From Hirsutella rhossiliensis (Eukaryota > Ascomycota > Sordariomycetes > Hypocreales > Ophiocordycipitaceae), in NCBI RefSeq assembly GCF_020360975.1, contig NW_025408668.1, positions 6,076,001-6,140,000 of the forward strand: 64,000 nt of DNA. The letters run 5' to 3'. The notes beneath the pieces were generated by a model. That model saw only the letters and a list, made by a program, of their open reading frames with translations, ran no database searches and was not told the DNA's origin. Below, piece after piece: positions 50,746 to 61,238 of this stretch (positions are counted from its first letter, which is position 1; every line of letters begins with the position of its first letter). Made by a program: the position numbers and the translations under genes.

Positions 50746-53141
50746 CTTCTATAAGCGGAAGGTCCGTTATAAAGTCTATATATATATATATATAGAACTA
50801 GTTAGGTACTAGAAGCTACTTAAGTAGCCCCTTAAGCTACGCCCTTTAAATCTTAGTATAGCTATAGATATCGTAGTTATAAAGGAAGCGGCGAATATAT
50901 TATTATAAGAGGGGCTAGTAAAAATCCCTTACGAGGCCTACTATAATACCTTACTAACCTAAGTAGCTTATAATACTAGAGTTATAAATAAGCTAGACTA
51001 GCTCCTTTTAAAGCTCGTTTTATTTATCTAGCTCTAGTAGTCTATCCTTCTTCTTAGCTTTTATAGTATATAGCGCGCTTAGTACCTATAGTCTCCCCCA
51101 CTAATATAAATACCCTTATAGGTTAATATAATAGTTAGCTACTTATACCTTTAGCTTTAGCTTTAGATTAAGGCGTCGAGCGCTAAACTTAATAGTATAG
51201 TATATACTCTTATAGGTATAGTTTAAAGATAATATCCTATCTTATAAGCGTTAAAGGACCTTATCTTAGAATACCTATACTATACGCGCCCTTAGGCCGG
51301 TCTATCTCTCCTTACTAGGCTAAGGTAAAGGTATAAGGGAAAGCTTATTTATTAGTACTATACTTCCTTTTACTAGGGAAGCTCTTATATAAGTCTATAG
51401 CGCCTCTTATAGGATAAGCTATAGATCTTAGGCCTCGATATCTACTCTTATTAGCTAGTCTTAATCCCTTTAAGAAAGCGCGTTTAAGACTATAGAGTCC
51501 CGCCTTAGCTAGTACTTAATTAAGAAGTTAAAGCATAAGAGATACTCCGCCTAGTAAGCTTACTACTCTAAGAGGTACTAGCGGGTTATAAAGTACTTAA
51601 GGTTCTTATAGTCTATAAGAACCTTAAAGCTCTTATAGCTTTAGAGCTCCGCTTACTATTACTTAAGGTAGCTAATAATTATTAATATCTCCTTATTATA
51701 AATAGCGTAATTCCGCTTTATTAAGGTTAGCTTATAAGAGTAGAACGCTACTAGTTACTTCTACTTATCTACCTCTTAAAAGAACGTTCTTTTAAGTACC
51801 TAGCCGCTATAGTTCGCTTTAACTAATATAGACTAGTTAAAGTCCTACTAAAGTAGTACTAGGGCTTATAAGAATAAGTCTTTAAGTATATAGAACGCTC
51901 CTTCCTATATAGGCCCTTAATAAAAGGCAGTCTACTTCTTAGTAAACTTATTTAATAGTATTATAATATAGGAGAAGCCCTTAATAAATATCCTATAATA
52001 ATTTATAAACCTAAGGAAGCTTTATATACTTATTTATATAGTTAGGGCCGCTTAGTCTTAAATTACTTAGATCTTTATAGGATCTACCTATATACCTATA
52101 CTTATATAGATAATAAAGCCTAGGTACTTAACCCTTTTAACCTTAAATTTATACTTATTTAAGTTAAGGTAGAGCCTATAAAGTTAAAAGCGCTCTAAGA
52201 CCCTTTATACTTTCCTTATATAGTCTTTATAAGAGCCGCTTATATAGATAAGGATATTATCTATATATATAGAGGCGAACGTATTAAGGAAGTCTTAAAG
52301 TATATTATTAATATAATACTAGAAGGTAGCAGGCGCTTTTAAGAGGCTAAAGGGCGTTATAAGCTACTTAAATAAGCTATAGCGTATATAGAACGCTGTC
52401 TTTTACTTATTACCTTCTAAGATCTATACCTTATAGAACGCCTATTTTATATCTAGCTTTATAAACTACTTTACCTTTAAGAGGTTATAAAGGGTATCTA
52501 AGATTAAAGGTAAGAGGTAGTAGTCTAGCCTTATAATTATATTTAAAGCCTTATAGTTATAATAGAACTATATCCTACTTATTAGTTTATATATAAATAA
52601 GACTAGCGCTCTTACTTTAGAGCTACTTACTTAAATAAAACCCTTATTTAAGAGGTCCCTTAGCGTCTTCTTTAGTACTAGTAGCTCCGCGTATAATATA
52701 TTATATAGCGGTCTAAATAGTATAGGTAGTTCCTACCCTTTTTTATTAGTATAAAGTACGATCGTATAGTCTACCCTTAGCTTATATAGGTTAAGCTTAT
52801 TTACTTCCTAGGACTTAAATAGTAGTAGGAGGTTATAAAAGCGCTCTAGTATCTACTACTATAGCTTAAAGGGCGACTTTAGCTTTTTTATTTAAAGGGC
52901 CTTATCGATATCCGCTAAGCTAACTATATAGACCGCTATATTAGCCGCTACCTAGCCTTCCTTTTACTTTACCTATTATATAGTTCTTATAAAGATAGAG
53001 GTAAGGACTTTTTAGGCTAAGTATAAAGCTCGTACGCTTAGTCTAACGCCTATAAAACTATTATTATAATAGACCTACTATTATATAGGCTTAAACTATA
53101 GCTTCTTTTAGTATAAAACTAAGTATAACTTTATATATAAT

Positions 53142-53836
53142 TATAAGAATATACCCTTATATTTTATTTTACTATTATAAAGAAATAATAGGTATAGAGA
53201 GGCTCTATAAAATAAGCTAGTAAAAAGAAGTTCTATAATATAGTCTAAGGGAATAACCCTTAAAGACAAAGACCTCTACTAGACATCTATACCTTCCTCT
53301 AGGAAACGCGGGTTAGGATAAGCCTATCCTTATAAATAGAAATATATATAAAATATATAAGTTAATTACGAGCAGAACGGATACCCTATTGCCTATTTTA
53401 GCCTAGCGGTTCCGAAGATATCCGCGATACGAGAATAGGTAGGGCATAGAATATTCTAGTTAAATCCACTACTTATGCTAGAACCTATAGTCTTACGTTA
53501 ACCATCACGCTATAATCGGACCACCTACTAAGTTAGGAGGATATACTATAGATAGAGCTTTTTAAGCACTATAGAATGTGCTAGAAAGCTAACTAATTAG
53601 TCTACTAGTAGGCGAGGAATGGTCTATAAAAGACGAAGGATTTCCCTAGGAGTAGTAGATAGAATAAGTAAGTTTATAAGTATCCTTTGCAACGCTATTC
53701 TTTTAATATATTATTCAGCCCCTTATATACTTATTATAAATTCCGGACAAAATCCTACCCTATAATCCTTCGACCGATCTTTCTACTTACGTTATCGATT
53801 ATACGATTCTACGCTTATTGCTTATACCTTCTTATA
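53142..53836 (+). repeat. 5' LTR of Copia family A
   Basis: 695 bp, matching the solo LTRs at 35982-36676 and 8106-8802 (reverse). Confidence 0.9.
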
Positions 53837-53851
53837 GGTTATAAGCCCGGC
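53837..53851 (+). other. Primer binding site of Copia family A
   Basis: ggttataagcccggc directly follows the LTR. Undoing RIP gives GGTTATGAGCCCGG, complementary to the anticodon arm of initiator tRNA-Met. Confidence 0.75.
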
Positions 53852-55220
53852 TTCTCTATAAGTTAGGTAATAACTTTGAAAAATCTTCGAAATTCTAATA
53901 CTAACTATATAACCTCGAATTATCTAAAATAGGCTTTAAGGATAAGTTCGAATTTACTAAACTTAAGGGTAGTTCTAACTATACCTTCTAGGCTATTAAA
54001 ATATAGCCTCTTTTAGTTAAGGAGAGGCTTTCTACTACTATATAGTAAGAAAATTACTCGAAGATAGAAGAAGCACTTACTTTAATTTTTCTTTGCATTA
54101 AAGATAGTCCTTTAACCTAAATAAAGTATATAATAAATACTAAAGAAGCGTAGGATAGGTAAAAAAACCTATGTAACCCTATTTCCTTTACTTCGAATTA
54201 CCTACTTATAAAGGAGCTTTTTAATACTTTAGTAGGGGATTTCGAATCCCTAGAAGGCTACCTAAATAAGGTAAAAGAGGTATTCGAGGAGCTAAAAGCA
54301 CGGAATATTATAATTCTAGAAGTAGTTATTATAGCTTAGATTTTAAATAGCCTTTCGGGCTCGTTTTCTAGCTATATAACTAATATAACGTAAGCTCTTC
54401 GAAATAACTTAGAGGCTTTTAATCTAGAGTCTCTCTTTAGTAGTCTTATAAACGAATCTAAGAGGACTAAGTCTCTAGAAAATCCCCCTAAGTAGGCTTT
54501 CTTTACTAAGAAGCCCTAGAAAAAGATAGAAATTATATTATAATATACTTACTATAAGAAGAAAGGGTATCTAGTTAAAGATTGCTACTATCTTTACCTA
54601 GAAAAGGCCGCTAAAGGCTTTTCTAAAAATTTAAAAAATTTAAATAAAGGAATACCTTTTAAGAGGCCTAGAAAACCTTCTATAAAAGGAAATCCTATCG
54701 AATTAGACTCTTACGTCGATATAAAGAAGAAAAAACCCTCTTCTCTATATATATCGGAAGCAAAAGAAATAGAAATCGATAATTAAATAGACGAAGAACC
54801 GGAAATTAATTTTTCTATTCCTCCTCTTACCCCTAGAGGTTATAAAAGCTCCGAAGAAGAAGCAAAGGTATATATCTCTTCGAATATCCTTAAAAAAGCC
54901 GTATTTAATAATAACTAAATAGGACCTTTAAATTCCTCTCGAATTAAAGACCTTATATATAAGGTAAAAGAGAAGGAAATCCCTTATAAAACCTTAGAGA
55001 ATAGACATTTCTATAGTTTTATATACGATACCGGTGCTACTAGGTATATAGTATTAGAAAAGAAATTCCTTATTAATTTTCGAACTATCTCTACTAAGGT
55101 TAATTAGGGAAAGGCATCCTATATAGTTATTAAAGGCTACGGAGATCTTCTTTTTAGATTTCTAAATAATAAAAGGCTATTTATCTTAAGAAACTGCCTT
55201 TTTATACCTAAATTAAAGGT
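53852..55220 (+). pseudogene. Copia family A gag and protease remnant
   Basis: Gag ends in a mutated CCHC zinc knuckle (about 54540-54600). An intact aspartic protease motif DTGATRYIVL lies near 55028-55057. Stop codons interrupt gag. The frame is cut at 55221 by the family B insertion. Confidence 0.8.
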
Positions 55221-55225
55221 AAATA

Positions 55226-55701
55226 TCTCGCGAAGAGAGATATAAGAAGTATATAAAAATATACGAAGGTAAAATTAAAAGTAAGGGGTTAGATAGGTAG
55301 GGCAGAGAGATTTAATTCTTACGGGAGCAGTAATTACGGTAGGGGAGTAATTATTATATTGCCTTAATTATCCTTCTTTCCTCTATCTAACGCCCCTCTT
55401 TATACCCGTCTAGCATCTCGATTAATAAAGAAGATCCTACTTAAAGAAGCTACTAATATCCTTTCGACTACCAAGCTTTTTGCCGGTTTTTCCCCTCCTT
55501 TCTAGCCGTTGCCGGTATATCCGTCTTATCTCTCGCTACCTCTATAGGAAGCTATCGCTACTTCTACTTCCCCTCTTACCCCTACCCTCCTCTCTATACC
55601 TCCTTTTAGCTCCTTCCTTAAAACCTATTCTTTAGCTTCCTAGGTCCCTTATGCTAAGGGATATCTCCGAGAACTACGAAATTAAGCTACGCTTCGCGAC
55701 A
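55226..55701 (-). repeat. 3' LTR of Copia family B
   Basis: 476 bp. It carries more C-to-T/G-to-A changes than its partner at 60763-61238. A purine tract (cccccttagc on the plus strand) adjoins it at 55704. Confidence 0.88.
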
Positions 55702-58700
55702 CACCCCCTTAGCTATGGCCTGCCCTTATAGTAAGGGCATAGCTAATATAGCTTCGGGCTAGTAAGCGTATAGAGGAGGTCTTAGTCTATACTTATCCCC
55801 TACTCGAGAAATCCGGGTTTTAGCCCCGGGCTCTTTTAGACCTACTTTAAGAAAAAGGGGCCTAAGGAGGAAATTAAGTCCTATAAGAAAGGGGGGCTTC
55901 TCTAAGGATAAGTCCCTAAAAAGGGGGCCTTTAAGAAGAATAAGTCCTAATTAAGCTAGGGGCCCTCCTTTAGGATAAGTCCTAATTCCTCTCTTTAGCT
56001 ATAGACGTCTCCTTCCTCTTACGTGCTATTAGCTCCTCTCGTAGACTCTTAAGGCGGGCTTCTAAGGATAGCTTCTCTCGAACGTCTTCTAGCCTAATTT
56101 GCTATAAAAAGACAGCTAGCTTCTACTTTAGTAGGGGCTTCGTAAGACCGTCGGCTTTTATCGATGCTATTAGAACCTAACGGACGGAAATAAGTCCCCT
56201 TTAGACCTCTTAGCGTAACTAATGCTAGTAGATATCGATATACCGTAGCTAGGTCGATAGCTTACTGTTTTCCTCTATAGGAATTCGTATAGTCTATATA
56301 TTATTATATTCTATAGCTAACGGGGATAGAATTTATAGTTATAACGATATTAGTAGCCGGCTAAGGAAAATCGCTTCTTTTAACGCTTCTAAAAGAGCTA
56401 GTAGCTCTGCTTCTATACTTAATATAGTAATAGTAGCTTGCTTCGAAGCTCTCTAAGTAATAGTTCCTCTAAAAAGGGATATAATATACCCCTATAAGCT
56501 CTTTCTATCTAATAAATTGTCCGTAAAGGACGAATCGCTTAAATAAAGGAAGATTTCGGTAGCTTATTTCCTTCCCTACCCTCCTAGGCGTAGACTATAT
56601 AATCTCGTTAAATAAAGATAAAGGATAGCTCTATCTACTACTTCTTAATGCCTAGGGCTAGGATTCTAGTTATGCCTAGCTAGCCGGGAGACCGTAAAAA
56701 AGATATCCGGTTTAGTAGAAATAGCTAAAAAAAGCAGGGAGCCTACCTTCTATTAATATTAGTGTTTCTCTTACTCCCTAGCTTAAAAGGACGGATTAGG
56801 TAAAAGCTCTTCGTCTAATATAGGCGTAGAGGGAAGCTTCTTATTAAGGGAATTAGGGAGGAATTTATAAGCGACCTTATCGATATAGGCGTCTTAGGTA
56901 AGCTAGATAGTCCGTTAGGACCTATTCCGAAGGATTTATATCCCTAGGAACCACTTTAGCTCCCTTAGCCTAGTTATCTTATACCTTTATTATAGGCCTT
57001 ATATAGCCTCCCTAGTAGTAGCTTCTTCCTCTTTTAGGTAGGCCTAGATAATATCGTCGACGTAAAAGAAGACCGTGATTTTACCCTTCTATATTATACA
57101 CGGTTCCTAAGGGACTTTCGTAAAGCCTAAGGCTTCGAGGGAACCTATTAAATGCTATTACTAAAGAAAGGGTAATCTTCGTAGTCCGTATAAAGCTTTC
57201 CTAAGCCGTAGAACCTTTCCTAGTTATTAGAAACTAGGAGGAAGTCGTATATAGATAACTTCTTCTTCCTCGAGAGGGCAGTTAACGAAGGCGTTAACTA
57301 TATCTATCTAATCGAGCTCGAGGTCGAATTCTGCTACTATAGCTATAAGGGTCCGAAAAGACATCCCTACTAGGGTAGTTGCCCTAGTAGGTAGATCCCC
57401 CTTTTCCTATTAATTCCTATAAATAACTAGCCGGGCTTTATACTTTTAAAAGAAGCCGTGTTTATTAGTCTTATAGATAAAGACCTACTTATAGCTAAGG
57501 ACCTATTTTCCTCTTACCTTTTCCTTAAGGACCTCTTCGAAAGACCCTATCTCTTTATATAAGGCTAGGTAGTCTTTCTAGGCCTAGAAAAACTAGTCTT
57601 TAAAGGGGTGTTTTTCTAGCTGCTTCTAGTTTGCTAGTAGGTCCGGGAGGTCTCTTTTATATACCTTCCTTGCTAATAACTATAGCTTAAAGAGCCGGCC
57701 TACTATAAACGCTCCGTAGGAACCGTCTTCTATTAGCGTTAGGTAGAAGTCGGAAAAACAATCGAAATAGGGGAGAGGTTAGTCTTCTTTCGTATCGGGC
57801 CCTATACCTTCCTTTGCTTTTCGAAGTAGGGATAAAAAGGTAGCCGGGTAATCCTTCGAGAGAGGTGCCTTTCCTACCCCCTTAGGGGCCGAGACAGGAA
57901 AACTAACTAAAAAAGCTACTTCTAGATCTTCTTCTTATTCCGTAAGAGGAGGCGTAGGGAGGTAGGCGTATTCTAGCTCTACTACTTTCCTATAGTCTCC
58001 TTCTTCGTCTAGATTATCTAATCTAGCAGCTTCCTCTTCTTCGAAGTCGGCGTTATCCTCGACTACTTTAACGTCGGTTTCTTCTTCCGTTTCCTTATCT
58101 AGGACCTCTTCTTAAGACTTTTAGGAAGGGGGAATATAGATCTTCTAAATTAGCTAACGTTAAGAGAGTAAGAGGGGCTATTAATCCCTCTTTCCGTCGA
58201 AGAAGCTAGATTCGTCGAAAATTATATCCCTAGTTAAAATAACCTTCTATAGAAGAGGAATCTAGATCCGGAAGATATTCGTAGAATTATAACTAACGAG
58301 GTAACTAATAAAGGCTCTCGGATTAAGCTTTCTTTTCTTCTTCCTTTTTAGCTATATATCGGCAGTTATTACGTATGCCTTATAGCCGTAGGCACGAAGG
58401 TAGGCTAGCGAGGCCCTCTTCTTCGTAAAGAGCTTAAGGGGGGATTTCTAGTCTATTCCTTAGGTAGTCCCTTTAGGGGTCCGGTTCTAAAGGTAATAAG
58501 CGGTCTTAACGACTTCCCTCTAAAGGTCGTATAGAAGCCTTATAGTAAGTCTTATCGTACGGGCCCTTTCTATTATAGCACCCCCTAATCTTTCTGCCCC
58601 TCCGTTCTAGGCCTAGGTATTCGGTGCTAACGGGAGGGGTAAAATGCCCCTTTTTCGAAGCTAATTTAAGATATCCTTCGTAAATAGCTCTCCGTTAGAC

Positions 58701-60748
58701 CGTATCTTCTTTACCTCGTAGCTAAAGTAGGATTTTATCTAGTTAACAAAGTCCTAGAGGGTAGACTAGTTATACTTACTTAGGTAGGTCCGTAAGAAAT
58801 AAGGGAAAACTATCCCTAAAAAAGCGTCTATAAAAATATTACCCTAACGAAGCTTTCCTAATCCCTAGAGACGTTGGTCTAGTCGACCTAAATTTCCTTA
58901 TACGGCTAGTCCGGCCGTATTAGGGTCCGTTTAGAAATTCGTCTCCTAGTCTTCCCTTAGCTATAGTATTCGCATTTAACGGTCTTTAGGCCCCTTATTC
59001 GTACGCCCTATTATTGGCCTAGCTTATATAAAGCTAGGGGGCCCGGGTAACTAAGTCGTGCGTGCTAAAGAAGACCGTCTCCTTAGGCTGCCGGAAGAGG
59101 GTCCTTTAAACCTACCCTCCTTCGAGTAGGGAAAGCTAACTTCTTAAGAGATTCCTTCCTAAGGATAGGACGGAATTCGAGAATAAATTAACCGAATTTC
59201 TCCTCGATAAGCCTAATAGTCTAATTCTTCTAGACTAGCCTCGTAGGCTTAGACGTTATATCCTAGAAGATCCCTTTCTTTCGAAGAAGGTAGAAGGAAA
59301 TTAGGCTCGTTAAAAATCGAGGGCAAAAAGCTACCCTTTTTCGTCGAAGAATTTATATAGACCCGTTAGGTAATTTTATCGTAAAATTTACCCTTCTATA
59401 CCCCTCTATCCGTACGGTTAATTCCCCGGTAATAAGGTATTCCCTCTATGCCTTCTTAAAGGACCGGAATCGGGAGAGTATATTATAGATATCGAGGGAA
59501 GCACTAGAGTTAAGGATAGCTAATTTTCGTAGGGGATAGTCGGAGGGTCCTAACGGTTAGTCTTACTAATCCGTAGGGAAGACGAATACCGGATTTGCTA
59601 TACTAACGATTTTTCCTTAAATTTACGGCTCGAATAAGGGCAGCAGCGTTAGTTGCTATTTCTTAGTAACCCGAATCTCGTCTATCTTCTTCTATAGCGA
59701 GGGGTCCTCCTTAAGAGATTATTATATTATTTCTTATAGCCTTTTTAAAGGGTTAAATCCTTTAGGTTAGTTTTCCTCGAAGACTTACTAGTATTATAAT
59801 AATCGATAGCCTAGGGATTTATAGGCTAGGCAGCTGTTTCGCTTAGTCTTTTATTTCTTCGAGGAATCCTCGTCCCGATCCGGAAGGTCTGCTTAAAAAC
59901 CTCCCTTTTTTACCCCTTATTACTAATTTTAACGAAGAGGTTCGATTTCGACTAGTTCCCTAATTTTTCGACTGACTAAAAGGTCTATTAAGGGACTAGT
60001 CGGGCTGGTCTAACTAACGGGACCGGGGCCGGGCCCAGAGTAAGAGGCGGAGCCGGGACCGGGGCAGCCGTTAAAGACGGGGTTAAGGCTCTCGAGGGAG
60101 GAGGAGCCGAAGGAGCAATAGCCGCAGCAGCAGCAGCAGGAGCCGCAGCAGCAGGGGCTGCAGCAGCTGCAGGGGCAGCAGGTCGAGCCGTCTAGGTCGA
60201 GTGCTAGCCACGAAGGAATAAGACTGCTTACTATTATACTCTAGCAGCCTCTTTATCTAGTTCCCGGCTAGCCTCTCGAAAGATAGTTAAGTAACCGTTG
60301 CTAATAGGCTTTATTAGCAGAGATATATCCTATAGCTACTAGCCGGAAAGAGCTTCTATAAGGAAGTATTAGTTAGCTTCCTCGAGGATTTCTTCCTACT
60401 TAGCTAGCTACGAAGAAGCTAGTAGGTTCCTAGCAGAAAAAGCTCCTAGGTAGGCCGTATAGGTCTTCCTAATACGGTTAGTTATATAACCTCTCGAGGG
60501 CGCTATTAAGGTCTCGAGCTTTAAAAGCTACTACCTAGGAGTCTCTTCCTCTCGAAGAGTAATTAGCTTTACGGCACTAACGGATTCCGTTATTGCTATA
60601 CGTGCGGCAGTTAGTAGCTTCGTCTCGTAAAGGTATTCCTTACGGTAACTCTCGTAGTTACCTAAGGTAGTAGAAAAAAAAGGAAGCTACGAGGGATATA
60701 AGAAAGGTGCCTTTTATAGCAGCCGGAAGGTATAGGAATTCTATTCCT
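55702..60748 (-). pseudogene. Copia family B gag-pol remnant
   Basis: Minus-strand order: an Ala/Pro-rich gag tract (60110-60200), integrase, and reverse transcriptase with YVDDI at about 57050-57065, then RNase H to about 56100. It is collinear with 8803-14062, except for a segment at the start of gag that is present there and missing here. Stops throughout. Confidence 0.8.
60118..60190. repeat. GCA-rich tract inside gag that escaped RIP
   Basis: A run of gcagcagcag-type repeats codes for Ala/Pro on the minus strand. CpA is dense here, although it is almost absent from the surrounding DNA. The equivalent tract in the other copy lies at 9560-9640. Confidence 0.7.
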
Positions 60749-60762
60749 CCCGGGCTTATAAC

Positions 60763-61238
60763 TCTCGCGAAGAGAGATATAAGAAGTGCATAAAAATGCA
60801 TAAAGGTAAAATTAAAAGTAAGGGGTCGGATAGGCAGGGCAGAGAGATTTGATTCTTACGGGAGCAGCAATTGCGGTAGGGGAGTGATTGTTGTATTGCC
60901 TTAATTATCCTTCTTTCCTCTATCTAACGCCCCTCTTTATACCCGTTTAGTATCTCGATTAATAAAGAAGATCCTACTTAAAGAAGCTACTAATGTCCTT
61001 TCGACTACCGAGCTTTTTACCGGTTTTTCCCCTCCTTTCTAGCCGTTGCCGGCATATCCGTCTTATCTCTCGCTACCTCTATAGGAAGCTATCGCTACTT
61101 CTACTTCCCCTCTTACCCTTACCCTCCTCTCTATACCTCCTTTTAGCTCCTTCCTTAAAACCTGTTTTTTAGCTTCCTAGGTCCCTCGTGCTAAGGGATA
61201 TCTCCGAGAACTACGAAATTAGGCTACGCTTCGCGATA
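60763..61238 (-). repeat. 5' LTR of Copia family B
   Basis: 476 bp, less RIP-mutated than 55226-55701. For example it keeps agtgcataaaaatgcata where the other copy reads agtatataaaaatatacg. Confidence 0.88.

Larger units (their letters stand above)
44541..53141 (-). pseudogene. Gypsy retrotransposon copy 2, split by a Copia insertion
   Basis: 44541-44670 plus 50751-53141 is collinear with copy 1 (3672 to about 6200). It carries the same reverse transcriptase remnants, including the YIDN-type active site near 52240-52280. It is interrupted by a complete Copia at 44671-50745 and cut at the right by another Copia LTR at 53142. Heavy RIP. Confidence 0.75.
55226..61238 (-). mobile_element. Complete Copia family B element nested in Copia A
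   Basis: The LTRs are equal at 476 bp (55226-55701; 60763-61238), flanked by the duplication AAATA (55221-55225; 61239-61243). The primer site (cccgggcttataac on the plus strand, 60749-60762) adjoins the right LTR, so the element runs right to left. The same family forms the body of the chimera at 7888-14839. Length 6013 bp. Confidence 0.92.
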
